Shown: positions 10,582 to 19,651 of the stretch, one piece after another
Layout: every line of letters begins with the position of its first letter
How positions within the stretch are numbered: position 1 is the stretch's first letter
Source of the DNA: Bryobacteraceae bacterium
Lineage (GTDB): Bacteria; Acidobacteriota; Terriglobia; Bryobacterales; Bryobacteraceae
Direction of reading: 5' to 3'
Length of the DNA stretch: 64,000 nucleotides
Assembly (NCBI GenBank): GCA_026129905.1
Contig: JAHCHE010000033.1
Coordinates: forward strand, 20,074 to 84,073
Made by a program: the position numbers and the translations under genes
Notes under the pieces: model-generated
The model's database searches: none
Told to the model about the DNA's origin: nothing
What the model saw: the letters and a program-made list of their open reading frames with translations, nothing else

Positions 10582-11312
10582 GCGCCGCCGCAAAGGGCCG
10601 CGTCGATCAGCTCCTGGTCGAGCGTGGATTGGCGGAGTCCCGGGAACGGGCGAAGGCCCTCGTGCTGGCGGGCAAGGTGTTCGTCGACGGCTCCAAGGCG
10701 GACAAACCCGGTCATGCCGTGGCGGCCGACAGCCGAATCGAGGTTGTGGAAAGCCTTCCCTTCGTCAGCCGCGGTGGCCTGAAGCTGGCCGCCGCGCTCG
10801 ATCATTTCCGCCTTGACGTCCGCGGCTGGACCTGCCTGGACGTTGGCGCCTCGACGGGCGGCTTCACCGATTGCCTGCTTCAGCGCGGAGCGGCGCGCGT
10901 GCACGCTGTCGACGTCGGCGCCGGGCAGATTGCCTGGCGTCTGCGAACCGATCCGCGCGTGATTCTCCACGAGCGTCTCAACGCCCGCTATCTGCGTCCG
11001 GACGACTTGGGCGAACAGGTACAACTGGCCGTCTGCGACGTCAGCTTCATCTCCCTGACTCTGATCGTTCCCGCGCTCCCCCCTCTGCTGCGCGACGATG
11101 GTGAGATGGTGCTGCTGGTGAAGCCGCAGTTCGAAGTGGGACGGGGTCAGGTAGGGAAGGGAGGCATCGTGCGAGATCCGGTCTTGCATCGGCAGGCCTG
11201 CCGCCGGGTGGAGCAAGCCGTGGCGGCGGCCGGTTACCACGCGGCCGTCATCGAGAGTCCGATCACGGGCGCCGAAGGCAATAAGGAGTTCCTGCTGCAT
11301 GCCCGCCATTAA
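10578..11312 (+). CDS. tlyA: TlyA-family rRNA 2'-O-methyltransferase (S4 + FtsJ domains)
   Basis: The 244-residue product starts with an S4 RNA-binding domain (GRVDQLLVERGLAESRERAK through VFVDGSKADKPG). An FtsJ-type Rossmann methyltransferase domain follows, with the SAM-binding loop CLDVGASTGGFTDCLLQRGA near residue 88 and DVSFISL further on. Characterised TlyA proteins methylate ribose 2'-OH of cytidines in 16S and 23S rRNA, and some were annotated as hemolysins. The gene overlaps ispA by four bases and nadK by 14 bases, so all three are probably co-translated. Confidence 0.92.
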   Translation: MSAAAKGRVDQLLVERGLAESRERAKALVLAGKVFVDGSKADKPGHAVAADSRIEVVESLPFVSRGGLKLAAALDHFRLDVRGWTCLDVGASTGGFTDCLLQRGAARVHAVDVGAGQIAWRLRTDPRVILHERLNARYLRPDDLGEQVQLAVCDVSFISLTLIVPALPPLLRDDGEMVLLVKPQFEVGRGQVGKGGIVRDPVLHRQACRRVEQAVAAAGYHAAVIESPITGAEGNKEFLLHARH

Positions 11313-12162
11313 GACGGTCGGCGTGATCTCCAAACCCGGCGCGGACGGCGGAAAAACGGCGGTACCCCCATTGCTTGAGTGGTTGAACCGCCGCGGCGTT
11401 GAGGTTCGGATGGATGAGGAGACCGCGAGCTACCTCGCCGGAGCGTCCGCCCTCCCGCGCGACAGCGTTCCGGAAGGGGCTGACCTGGTTGTCCTGCTCG
11501 GAGGTGATGGCACCCTGCTTTCCGCCGCCCGGGCCATTGGCGACCGAGGCATCCCGTTGTTTCCCGTGAACCTCGGCGGCCTTGGCTTCCTCACCGCGAT
11601 GACCGCCGACGAGATGTATCCGGAGCTCGAGCAGGCGCTGCGCGGGGAGTTTCGCGTCAGCCGGCGGCGGCTGCTGCACTGCGAACTGCGGCGCGCCGGC
11701 CGGACCCTGAGGCAGTACGATGCGCTGAACGACGTGGTGGTGGGCAAGGGCGACATCGCGCGCATGATTGACGTCGAGGCGTTCGTCGACGACCAGTTTG
11801 TCTGTTCGTACAAGGCCGACGGCCTGATCGTCGCGACGCCGACCGGTTCCACCGCCTACTCGCTGTCGGCCGGCGGGCCGATCATTTTCCCGACTGTCGA
11901 GGCGCTGGCGATCACACCCATCTGTCCCCATATGCTGACCAACCGCCCCGTGATCCTGCCGGACACAAGCGTCATCACGCTGGTTTCGCGCGCCAAGGAT
12001 GAGACCGCGTACCTCACCATCGACGGTCAGACGGGCGAACCCTTGCGGCAGCACGACGTAGTAATTTGCGAGCGGTCCGAGTACTGGCTCAACCTGATCC
12101 GTCCTCCGCGCCTGGCGTTCTTCGACGTGTTGCGGGAGAAGCTGAGCTGGGGCGAGCGGTAA
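11299..12162 (+). CDS. nadK: NAD kinase
   Basis: The product has 287 residues, the typical size. The diagnostic GGDGTLL motif is at residues 68-74 and the second signature ATPTGSTAYSLSAGGP is near residue 180, followed by the conserved region around PICPHMLTNRPVILP. The enzyme phosphorylates NAD to NADP with ATP or polyphosphate in the cytoplasm. It starts 14 bases before the end of tlyA and closes this housekeeping cluster, converging on the HDOD gene nine bases away. Confidence 0.96.
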   Translation: MPAIKTVGVISKPGADGGKTAVPPLLEWLNRRGVEVRMDEETASYLAGASALPRDSVPEGADLVVLLGGDGTLLSAARAIGDRGIPLFPVNLGGLGFLTAMTADEMYPELEQALRGEFRVSRRRLLHCELRRAGRTLRQYDALNDVVVGKGDIARMIDVEAFVDDQFVCSYKADGLIVATPTGSTAYSLSAGGPIIFPTVEALAITPICPHMLTNRPVILPDTSVITLVSRAKDETAYLTIDGQTGEPLRQHDVVICERSEYWLNLIRPPRLAFFDVLREKLSWGER

Positions 12163-12170
12163 CCCGCCTC

Positions 12171-13013
12171 CTACGTCAGGAAATCGCAATCGAAGGAGTT
12201 GATCTTTGTCGCGATCGTGAGGGGGAGTTCCTCGACCCGGATCCGGAAGCGTTCCCGCGCCGGCTCGCACAGCCAGGACAGCAGAATCTGTGGCTCCCAT
12301 TCCGGAACGCCGTTGCACACCGGGAACCCCGTCATGCTGGCCACCGCGCATGCCTTCCGGGTCAGGTCGGTGACCTCCAGGTCGCCATCGCGTGGCGGGT
12401 CGTGATGCCGGGCCGCCACCTGCTGAAAATCGGAGCTGAATCCCCAGGTCTCGAGCAGCCACCGCCCCGCCTCGCAATGATCGATGCCGCCCAACTCGAA
12501 TTCGCGCCGGCGAAACGACTCGACGGTGGTTTCGCCGGATTGGATTAACTCTTCATAGAAGCCGGGATCCGAGGTCGACAAGGCCAGCAGGCCGACATCG
12601 TGCAACAACCCGGCGTTATATCCGATCGCCTTATCCATCCACGAGGCTTCCGCCAGCAATTCCGCGACGATCGCCGTCGCCAGGTTGTGCTGCCAGCATT
12701 GCCGCACCACCTTGTGTTGCTTGGCCGTGAGAAAGAAGTCCTTCATCGCGACCGTCATCACCAGCCCGCTGATCCGATTCAACCCCAGCACGGCAACCGC
12801 GTGCAGGATGTCCACCACCTGGTAGCGCAGACTGAACAGCGAGGAGTTTGCCAGGCGCAACACCTGCGACGCGAAGACAGCGTCCGTGCGGATCAAGTCC
12901 GCGATTTCCTTGAGTGAGGGTGTTTCCTGCGCGAGCAGACGCATCAACCGCGCCGCAACGGGCGGGAACGGCGGCAATTCCCGCAACGCCGCAGGCCTCG
13001 TGGCCATAGCCAT
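12171..13013 (-). CDS. HDOD domain protein
   Basis: The 280-residue product begins MAMATRPAALRELPPFPPVAARLMRLLAQ-like, the standard entry to an HDOD domain (residues of about 10-210), with LIRTDAVFASQVLRLANSS and AVAVLGLNRISGLVMTVAM. Later parts contain the HD-like residues YNAGLLHDVGLLAL and GIDHCEAGRWLLETWG. HDOD proteins are relatives of HD-GYP phosphodiesterases that usually lack catalytic metal ligands and act in signalling. No output domain is fused and there is no linked receiver or GGDEF gene, so the pathway is unknown. Two close ATGs (13013 and 13007) are equally plausible starts. Confidence 0.88.
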   Translation of the reverse strand: MAMATRPAALRELPPFPPVAARLMRLLAQETPSLKEIADLIRTDAVFASQVLRLANSSLFSLRYQVVDILHAVAVLGLNRISGLVMTVAMKDFFLTAKQHKVVRQCWQHNLATAIVAELLAEASWMDKAIGYNAGLLHDVGLLALSTSDPGFYEELIQSGETTVESFRRREFELGGIDHCEAGRWLLETWGFSSDFQQVAARHHDPPRDGDLEVTDLTRKACAVASMTGFPVCNGVPEWEPQILLSWLCEPARERFRIRVEELPLTIATKINSFDCDFLT

Positions 13014-13178
13014 GAAACCTGTTCTGACGTGCTCCGGTGAGCGCGCCTAGGTATCCTATCGGCGCCCCGACTAGGGCTCTTTAGACCTTTCCAGGCTCAA
13101 CGACTTCCGCTCTCGTCACGCTCTGCCTCTGTTCCCAACTTCTGTCTTCCGGCCTCTGACTTCCTCGGCTCCCATGTC

Positions 13179-13215
13179 CCGCAGAGACATCGCGGGCAGC
13201 GCCCGCGTTCTGCGG
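13179..13215. repeat. Nested perfect inverted repeat between divergent genes
   Basis: The outer arms CCGCAGA and TCTGCGG (13179-13185, 13209-13215) enclose perfect inner arms CGCGGGC-AGC-GCCCGCG (13191-13207). It lies 27 bases before the start of the downstream SDR gene, between divergent genes, so it is not an ordinary terminator. It may form a strong hairpin in the SDR leader or be a palindromic repeat of the extragenic type. No protein or ligand can be assigned. Confidence 0.6.
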
Positions 13216-13241
13216 CATCGCCCGCGTGGTAGATTACGCCA

Positions 13242-13991
13242 ATGAACATCCCCTTTCGGCTCGACGGCAAGAAAGCCCTCGTCACCGGCGGCGCCAGCGG
13301 CATCGGCGAGGCGACCAGCCGGGTCCTCACCGCCGCCGGCGCCTCCGTTATAATCTTGGATATAGACCGCTCGCGGGCGGAAACCCTCGCCACCCAACTT
13401 CCCGGGGCTTCGGTCGCGGTCTGTGATATCACGAACGAAGACGAGGTCCGAAGCGCTCTGGCAAGTCTCTCGTCGCTGGACATCCTGATCAACAATGCCG
13501 GCATCGGTATGGTCGGCGGCATCGAGGATACCGCCCTCGACGAATTCGAACGCGTCATGCGGGTCAACGTCAGCGGGCCCTTCCTCGTCACGAAGTACTG
13601 CCTTCCCCTGCTGCTCGCCGCCAAAGGCGCGATCGTGTTCATCGGCTCGGTCGCCGGCCTCATCGGCATCAGGAAGCGGTTTGCCTATTGCGCCAGCAAG
13701 GGCGCGGTGGTCGCCATGACCCGCCAACTCGCCGTCGAGTACCCCACCGAGATGCGGGTGAATTGCATTTGTCCGGGGACGGTTCAGACGCCGTTTGTCG
13801 AAGCTTACCTGGAGAAATACCACAAGCACGAAAAAGACAAGATTCGAGCCGAACTCAACAAACGGCAGCCCCTCGGCCGCCTCGGCCAGCCCGAGGAGAT
13901 CGCCCACATGGCCCTTTATCTGTGCTCCGCTGAAGCCGGATTCGTCAATGGCTCGGTGCTGACCATCGACGGCGGATGGACTGCAGCTTGA
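13242..13991 (+). CDS. Short-chain dehydrogenase/reductase (SDR)
   Basis: The 249-residue classical SDR has the nucleotide loop VTGGASGIGEA near residue 15, an acidic residue after beta-2 (LDIDRSRAE) that favours NAD over NADP, NNAGIG near residue 88, and the catalytic pair in YCASKGA near residue 147. The C-terminus GSVLTIDGGWTA is typical. The closest groups I recall are sugar-acid dehydrogenases such as 2-keto-3-deoxy-L-fuconate dehydrogenase, but the substrate cannot be set from sequence. It is followed 53 bases later by the PBP gene on the same strand. Confidence 0.85.
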   Translation: MNIPFRLDGKKALVTGGASGIGEATSRVLTAAGASVIILDIDRSRAETLATQLPGASVAVCDITNEDEVRSALASLSSLDILINNAGIGMVGGIEDTALDEFERVMRVNVSGPFLVTKYCLPLLLAAKGAIVFIGSVAGLIGIRKRFAYCASKGAVVAMTRQLAVEYPTEMRVNCICPGTVQTPFVEAYLEKYHKHEKDKIRAELNKRQPLGRLGQPEEIAHMALYLCSAEAGFVNGSVLTIDGGWTAA

Positions 13992-14044
13992 CGCGGCAAC
14001 TGCCGATGTAACAGAATGATAGAAACTAAAAGGTCATCCGGACG

Positions 14045-15256
14045 ATGAGAAAACTCTTGATCACCGCCCTTGGTCTTTTCTTTGCGCTGGGGACGCCGGT
14101 TCTCCATGCCAGCACGCGCACCGCTCCCAAACCGCGCGCCTCTTCCACCGCCCGCCAGGCTGCTAAGAAGGCTGCTCCGGCCAAGGCGAAGCCCGCCGCC
14201 AGGCGAGCGGCGCCAGCCAAAAAGCCTGTCGCGCGGACGACGGCCGCCAAACGCCGCGCGCCGGCCTACAGCCCCTGGAAGACGCCCACTTTCGCCGATG
14301 CCACGCTCGGCGACGTGGCCGAGGGCGATGACCCCGTCGTGCGCAGGGCCGCCATCGACGCCCTTGGCGGCTTGAACGGATCGGTCATCGTGGTGGAGAC
14401 CCGTACCGGCCGCGTGCTGACGATGGTGAATCAGAAGACGGCGCTAAAGAGCGGCTTCACGCCTTGCTCCACGATTAAGATTCCCGTCGCCTTGGCCGCG
14501 CTCAGCGAAGGCGTCATCGACCGGACCACCAAGATGCGCATCTTCCAGAACACGAGCCTCGACATGACCGAGGCCCTCGCCTACTCCGACAACAGCTACT
14601 TCGCCAATCTCGGCAAGAAGATGGGATTTGACAAGGTCTCCTACTACGCCCGGCTGTTCGGCTTGGGTGAAAAGGCGGGCCTCAACATCGAGGGCGAGGA
14701 AGCCGGGACGCTGCCGGACGCGCCGCCGAAAAACGGCGGCATCGGAATGATGTGCAGCTTCGGCGAAGGTATCAATCTCACGCCATTGCAGCTCGCCAGT
14801 CTGCTGTCGGCCATCGCCAACGGAGGCACGCTCTATTACTTGCAGTACCCCCGCAGCCAGCAGGAAGTGGAGAGCTTCATCCCGCGCGTCAAGCGGCAGC
14901 TTGACATCCAGCAGTGGATACCGGAGATCAAGCCGGGCATGATGGGCGCGGTCGCCTTCGGCACCGCCCGGCGCGCCGGCTATCAACCCGATGCGCCCAT
15001 ATTGGGCAAAACGGGAACCTGCACCGACCGGAACACGCCCACCCACCTCGGCTGGTTCGGCAGTTTCAATGAGATCGAGAAGAACCAGCTTGCCGTGGTC
15101 GTGTTGCTCACCGGCGGCAAGCCGGTTAACGGTCCGGTGGCTTCCGGAGTAGCCGGCAATGTTTACAAGCGGCTGGCGGAAGTCGGCTACCTCGACGAGG
15201 AACGCGGCTTCTCGCCCGTGGCCTTGATGTCCACCAGTTCCTGCTGCGCGCAGTAA
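14045..15256 (+). CDS. Secreted penicillin-binding transpeptidase-domain protein with Ala/Lys/Pro-rich linker
   Basis: The 403-residue product has a signal peptide (MRKLLITALGLFFALGTPVLHA). Residues of about 24-75 are a very basic Ala/Lys/Arg/Pro linker resembling histone H1 tails. A transpeptidase domain follows with all three active-site boxes: S142-T-I-K145 (nucleophile Ser142), S181-D-N183, and K322-T-G324 (GKTGTCTD). The dimerisation and PASTA regions usual in class B PBPs are absent. The closest type is a small PBP or class-D-like serine enzyme acting on peptidoglycan in the periplasm. The basic linker may bind the anionic cell wall or lipid phosphates; that is an inference. Confidence 0.82.
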   Translation: MRKLLITALGLFFALGTPVLHASTRTAPKPRASSTARQAAKKAAPAKAKPAARRAAPAKKPVARTTAAKRRAPAYSPWKTPTFADATLGDVAEGDDPVVRRAAIDALGGLNGSVIVVETRTGRVLTMVNQKTALKSGFTPCSTIKIPVALAALSEGVIDRTTKMRIFQNTSLDMTEALAYSDNSYFANLGKKMGFDKVSYYARLFGLGEKAGLNIEGEEAGTLPDAPPKNGGIGMMCSFGEGINLTPLQLASLLSAIANGGTLYYLQYPRSQQEVESFIPRVKRQLDIQQWIPEIKPGMMGAVAFGTARRAGYQPDAPILGKTGTCTDRNTPTHLGWFGSFNEIEKNQLAVVVLLTGGKPVNGPVASGVAGNVYKRLAEVGYLDEERGFSPVALMSTSSCCAQ

Positions 15257-15258
15257 CG

Positions 15259-16410
15259 CTACGGCTCCAACCCGGGAACGTCCACCCAGGCGCGCCGCGC
15301 CCAGGATTCCATCCCTTTCTCCGCCAGTTGTACGCCTTTCGCCCCTTCCAGCAGACTCCATTGGAAGGGCTCGTCCTTCACCACGTGACGCAGGAACAGC
15401 TCCCACTGGACCTTAAAGGCGTTGTCGTAGTTCTGGTGGTTTGGAACCTGCTGCCACGTGTCGAAGTAATTGATCGGACTCTCGATGTCCGGATTCCAGA
15501 CCGGCCGCGGCGTCGCTCCGTACGGCTGTATCCAGCAGTTGCGCAGTCCGGCCACCGCCGTGCCTTTCGTGCCGTCCACCTGGAAGACCGCCAGGTCGTC
15601 CCGCCGCACGCGCACGCACCACGAGGAGTTGATGTGCGCCACGATCCCGCCTTCCAACTCGAACGTGGCGTAGGCCGCGTCGTCCGCCGTCGCGTCGTAC
15701 CAGTTCCCGCTCTCGTCGCGCCGCCGCTTGATGTGCGTGGCGCCCAGGCACGAAACCGCCTGCACCTTCCCGAACAGGTTGTCCAAAACGTACCGCCAGT
15801 GGCATAGCATGTCGATGATGATCCCGCCGCCGTCCTCCTTGCGGTAATTCCAGGAGGGCCGCTGCGGCGTCACCGGGTCGCCCGCGAACACCCAGTAGCC
15901 GAACTCGCCGCGCACCGTGATGATCTCGCCGAAGAACCCCGTCTCCCGCAACATCTTCAGCTTCAGCAGCCCCGGAAGCCACAGCTTGTCCTGCACCACG
16001 CCGTGCTTAACGCCGGCGTTCTTCGAGAGCCGGTACAACTCGTAAGCCGCCTCCGCCGTGTGCGCACTGGGCTTTTCGCAGTAGATGTGCTTGCCCGCCG
16101 CGATCGCCTGCTTTACCGCGTCGAACCGCTGCAACGTCGTCTGCGCATCGAAATAGATCGTATTGGCCGAGTCGGCGAGCGCCTCCCCCAGATTCGTCGT
16201 GAAGCGCCCGACCCCGGAGGCTTCGGCCAGCTTTTCCAGCTTCGATGCATTCCGGCCGACCAGGATCGGGTCCGGGAGTATGCGCTCGTCGTCGCTCAGC
16301 TTCAGCCCGCCTTGCCGGATAAGCGCCACAATCGAGCGCATCAGGTGCTGGTTGGTCCCCATCCGGCCCGTGACGCCGTTCATGATGATTCCGATTTTGT
16401 GAGTGGTCAT
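15259..16410 (-). CDS. Gfo/Idh/MocA-family oxidoreductase
   Basis: The 383-residue product begins with a Rossmann fold (KIGIIMNGVTGRMG), in which the usual G-x-G-x-x-G is modified, as in a subgroup of these enzymes. It contains the hallmark EKP in AGKHIYCEKPSAHTAE near residue 117 and a C-terminal alpha/beta sheet domain with the substrate-side pattern GGGIIIDMLCHWRYVLDNLFG, holding the likely catalytic Asp and His. It is an NAD(P)-dependent dehydrogenase of a sugar or inositol derivative, cytoplasmic. It lies upstream of nothing on its strand but shares its direction with the cupin gene 28 bases away, so the two are probably one unit. Confidence 0.88.
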   Translation of the reverse strand: MTTHKIGIIMNGVTGRMGTNQHLMRSIVALIRQGGLKLSDDERILPDPILVGRNASKLEKLAEASGVGRFTTNLGEALADSANTIYFDAQTTLQRFDAVKQAIAAGKHIYCEKPSAHTAEAAYELYRLSKNAGVKHGVVQDKLWLPGLLKLKMLRETGFFGEIITVRGEFGYWVFAGDPVTPQRPSWNYRKEDGGGIIIDMLCHWRYVLDNLFGKVQAVSCLGATHIKRRRDESGNWYDATADDAAYATFELEGGIVAHINSSWCVRVRRDDLAVFQVDGTKGTAVAGLRNCWIQPYGATPRPVWNPDIESPINYFDTWQQVPNHQNYDNAFKVQWELFLRHVVKDEPFQWSLLEGAKGVQLAEKGMESWARRAWVDVPGLEP

Positions 16411-16438
16411 GGCGGATCTCGTTACCCCGCGGGCGCCC

Positions 16439-16888
16439 TCAGGAGCGCGGCTTCTCCGTGTATTGCGGACAGGCGCCGGTAGGGAGCGGGGGCGCGTCCA
16501 CGCCCGCCTTCGGCAACGTCCCCTCCAGTTCCTGCTTCCAGTGCGCGACGTCGCCCGCCGGTCCGTAGCAGTACAGCATCCGCATGGGAACGTCGCCGGT
16601 GTTCGTCAGTTGGTGGAACACCTGCGGCGGGATGAAAACCGCCTGGCCTGTCCTCACCTCCTGCCGCTCTTCGCCCAGGCACATTTCGCCGGTTCCCTCA
16701 AGAATGAAATAGATCTCCTCCTGGTCCTGGTTGTGCCACGGCACCTGCCCGCCGTTCGGCTCCAGGGTGACGCACCCCATCGAGAAATTCACGGCCTGAA
16801 TCGGGGACATCCCGCCCGCCAGGTTCTGCGTGCGGCGCCGGGCCGGATACGTGCGGCCCGCGATTTTGTTGAGGTCGGCGACGATCAT
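16439..16888 (-). CDS. Single-domain cupin protein
   Basis: The ATG at 16888 gives 149 residues; a longer frame starts at 16969 but has no better signal and would overlap the divergent gene. Cupin motif 1 appears as VPWHNQDQEEIYFILEGTGE, with a His and two Glu metal ligands, and motif 2 as PPQVFHQLTNTG. Such small cupins isomerise or bind sugars, or act on small carboxylates. The pairing with the Gfo/Idh/MocA gene and the divergent DegT aminotransferase points to sugar or inositol metabolism, but the substrate is unknown. Confidence 0.82.
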   Translation of the reverse strand: MIVADLNKIAGRTYPARRRTQNLAGGMSPIQAVNFSMGCVTLEPNGGQVPWHNQDQEEIYFILEGTGEMCLGEERQEVRTGQAVFIPPQVFHQLTNTGDVPMRMLYCYGPAGDVAHWKQELEGTLPKAGVDAPPLPTGACPQYTEKPRS

Positions 16889-16956
16889 ATTTCGGTTCCG
16901 AAAGTCCAAGGTACCAGATTGCGGAGCGATAATAGATGAGACCAGGAGATCCGGAA

Positions 16957-18282
16957 ATGAAACAGACACTATTGCGCAGGACCTTCGTGGGAGTCGCCTC
17001 GGCCGTGGCCTTGCGCGGCGCTCCGGGCCGAAAGACCACCGACCGCCCGGCTCTGCTCGGCGGCGAACCGGTCCGCGCCAAACGCTTTCCCGGCTGGCCG
17101 CAGGTCCGCCCCGAGGACGAAAAGCCCTGGCTCGACGCCCTTCGCGCCTGCGGCTGGTGGCGCAAGCAGGGCCACTACGTGAACGATTTCGAGAAGGCCT
17201 GGGCCAAACGCATGGGAGCGCGTTACTGCGTGGCCACCGCCAACGGAACCGGCGCCCTGATGGCGGCCCTGAACGCCGTCGAGGTCGGACCGAAAGACGA
17301 AGTGCTGGTGACGCCTTACACGTTCATCGCCACCATCAATTCCATCCTTGCCCACTTCGCGCTGCCGGTGTTTGTGGACACGGACCGCGAAACGCATATG
17401 ATCGACGCCGGCAAAATCGAAGCGGCCATTACGGATCGCACGCGATGCATCATGCCCGTGCACTTGGGCGGCAACGTGGCCGACATGGACAAGATCCTGG
17501 CGATCTCGAAAAAGCGCGGCATTCCGGTGGTGGAGGACGCCTGCCAGGCGCACTTGTCCGAGTGGCGCAACAAACCCGTCTCCACGCTGGGCGATCTCGG
17601 CTGCTTCAGCTTCCAGCGCTACAAGAATCTGCCCGGCGGCGAAGCGGGCGGCGTCGTCACCAACGACGAAAAGCTCTACCTGCACGCCTACGGCTATCAT
17701 TCGCACTACCGGACGCCGGACGAGAACGCCGCCGACCCCGCCATCTGCCGCAACGGCATCAATCTCCGCATGTCGGAATTCCAGGCCGCCGCGCTCACCG
17801 CGCAAATGACCCGGATCGAGGAAAACGCGCGCAAGCGCGACGCCAACGCCGCGCTGCTCAACCGCCTGCTCGAGGACGTCCCCGGCGTCGCTCCCGTGAA
17901 GATGTATCCGGGTTGCACGCGCAACGCGTACCACCTGTACATGATGCGCTACGAACCGGAACGCTTCGCCGGCATGCCACGCGACCGCTTCCTCAAAGCC
18001 ATGAACGCCGAAGGCATCCCCGTCGGCGCGGGCTACGAAGAGCTCAACAAGTACCCGTTCCTGGAGAACACCCTCAACTCGCGCGCCTTCCGCGCCGTCT
18101 ACGCGAAAAAGGAAGTGGACCACTGGCGCGAGCGCAACCACTGCCCGGTGAACACGCTGGTAACCAGGGAAGCGATGTGGATGAGCCAGTCCGTCCTGCT
18201 CGGCGAGGCGAGCGACATGGAGGACATCGCCCTGGCGATGCGCAAAGTGCAGCAGAACGCCGAAGCGATCAAGCGGGGCTGA
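16957..18282 (+). CDS. DegT/DnrJ/EryC1/StrS-family aminotransferase
   Basis: The ATG at 16957 follows AGGAG with eight bases between. The 441-residue product shows the family order: a substrate segment before residue 90, CVATANGTGALMAALNAVEV near residue 88, VTPYTFIATINSIL, the PLP-contacting VVEDACQAH near residue 190, and the Schiff-base lysine in FQRYKNLPGGEAGGVV near residue 220. The C-terminus carries YHLYMMRYEPERFAG. Family members transfer an amino group onto a keto-sugar or scyllo-inosose. The first 20 residues (MKQTLLRRTFVGVASAVALRG) look like a Tat leader, unusual for a PLP enzyme but common in this group of Acidobacteria and Planctomycetes. Confidence 0.88.
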   Translation: MKQTLLRRTFVGVASAVALRGAPGRKTTDRPALLGGEPVRAKRFPGWPQVRPEDEKPWLDALRACGWWRKQGHYVNDFEKAWAKRMGARYCVATANGTGALMAALNAVEVGPKDEVLVTPYTFIATINSILAHFALPVFVDTDRETHMIDAGKIEAAITDRTRCIMPVHLGGNVADMDKILAISKKRGIPVVEDACQAHLSEWRNKPVSTLGDLGCFSFQRYKNLPGGEAGGVVTNDEKLYLHAYGYHSHYRTPDENAADPAICRNGINLRMSEFQAAALTAQMTRIEENARKRDANAALLNRLLEDVPGVAPVKMYPGCTRNAYHLYMMRYEPERFAGMPRDRFLKAMNAEGIPVGAGYEELNKYPFLENTLNSRAFRAVYAKKEVDHWRERNHCPVNTLVTREAMWMSQSVLLGEASDMEDIALAMRKVQQNAEAIKRG

Positions 18283-18434
18283 GTGCACCCTTCCGACGCA
18301 GATAGCGATCCAGAATCGAGCGAAATCGCGCCCGCGGAAGCCGGGGCCGTTGGCTGCGGCGCCGCAGCGCCTCCAACCACGAGCGCGCCAGCTCCCGCCT
18401 CGCCAACCCTTTCAACCCTGCCTTCCTGCCGCCC

Positions 18435-19607
18435 CTACGCCCCCAGCCGCACCCAGCCCCGGCGCGACAAGTGATAGCAGACCAGGCCCGCCAGCAGGCC
18501 CACGAGGTAGCCAAAGGGAACCGATGCCGCGATCGCGCCCACCAGAACGGCAATCAGAAATTCTCCCTTTTGCGCGGAGAGATCGCGGATCAGCGCCAAC
18601 AGCGTAATCGCCTCGAACAGCAGCAGCACCCCCAGCACCGGCAGCGGGAAAACCTGAATCACCGTTTGAAAGCCCGGCCCGAAAAACAGACCCAGGGTCA
18701 GGTACAGCGCTCCATAAATAATCACCGAGCCCCCCGTCCGCCCTCCGAACGCGTAGTGGCCGGCCATGCCGCCGGACCCGTGACACGTCGGGACCCCGCC
18801 CATGAACGGATTCACCAGGTTCATCACCGAGTAAGTCCACCCGATCCGCCGCGCCGTGATCCGCCTCTCCGGGAACAGATCTTCGGCAAGTTGCCGCGTA
18901 GCCAGCACCGAGTTGGCAATCGACAACGGAATCTGCGGCAGCGCGAGCGCCAGAAAGCCCGTCCAGACGTCCGCCGGGGAAGGGTGACGAAGTGCCGGTA
19001 AATGGAAGCCGGCGGCCTCCACCAGCGTCAAGGGGTTCAATCGAAACACGAAAGCGTAGGCGATCCCAAACCCCACCAGCACTACCGCGGCCGGCACGCG
19101 CTGCCGCCCGATCAGCAGTAGCGTCATGGCGAAGCCCACCCCCGCCAGCCACCAGCCCGCCGCGCCGTCCCCAGGCACGTAATCCCGCAGCGCGATGCCC
19201 GCCAGTTGCAGCCCCAGCCCGAACTGGATTCCACGCACCACCGGCTTGGGCACTACCCGGCTGATCCACTCGATCAAGCCCGTCGCCGTCAGGAACAGCA
19301 TCGCGATGCCGATCGCCAGCCCGCCGCCATACAGGGTCCCGGCCGGCAGCTTCTGCGCGATCACCAGCGCCGCCATCGCCTTCAGCGGCTGAACCGGCAT
19401 CGGCATCCGGTATCGGAGCGCCGTCGCGATCTGCATCAGGCCGAAAACGGTGAGAACGCTGGCCGCGTCGAGCCCGGCCGCAAGGATCATGCCGACCAGC
19501 AACGGCAGGTCGGTACCCATGTCGCCGAAGGCGCCGGACCATTCCTGCCGGTTGAAGCGAAGCCGCGCCGGCGGCTCGCCGATGACGGTTTGGGCGTTCG
19601 TCGGCAT
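18435..19607 (-). CDS. MOT1-type sulfate/molybdate transporter
   Basis: From the ATG at 19607 the product has 390 residues, about ten membrane segments, and the two MOT1 hallmarks: EWSGAFGDMGTDLPLLVGM near the N-terminus and MPMPVQPLKAMAALVIA near residue 60. A second half repeats the fold with GGVPTCHGSGGMAGHYAFGG. MOT1 proteins of the SulP-related superfamily carry molybdate with high affinity. The gene is divergent from a XRE/PBP-like regulator of a type associated with molybdenum uptake, which supports molybdate over sulfate. A longer frame to 19730 exists but overlaps the putative operator and lacks a ribosome-binding site. Confidence 0.85.
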   Translation of the reverse strand: MPTNAQTVIGEPPARLRFNRQEWSGAFGDMGTDLPLLVGMILAAGLDAASVLTVFGLMQIATALRYRMPMPVQPLKAMAALVIAQKLPAGTLYGGGLAIGIAMLFLTATGLIEWISRVVPKPVVRGIQFGLGLQLAGIALRDYVPGDGAAGWWLAGVGFAMTLLLIGRQRVPAAVVLVGFGIAYAFVFRLNPLTLVEAAGFHLPALRHPSPADVWTGFLALALPQIPLSIANSVLATRQLAEDLFPERRITARRIGWTYSVMNLVNPFMGGVPTCHGSGGMAGHYAFGGRTGGSVIIYGALYLTLGLFFGPGFQTVIQVFPLPVLGVLLLFEAITLLALIRDLSAQKGEFLIAVLVGAIAASVPFGYLVGLLAGLVCYHLSRRGWVRLGA

Positions 19608-19651
19608 CGGGTCTTGGAGAGCGCGCGAAAGGCCGCGGAAGATGCGGCCGG

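Noticed and set aside
12066..12548. Plus-strand frame overlapping the end of nadK and the HDOD gene
   Set aside because: Shadow of the HDOD coding strand. It crosses the convergent stops and shows no motif.
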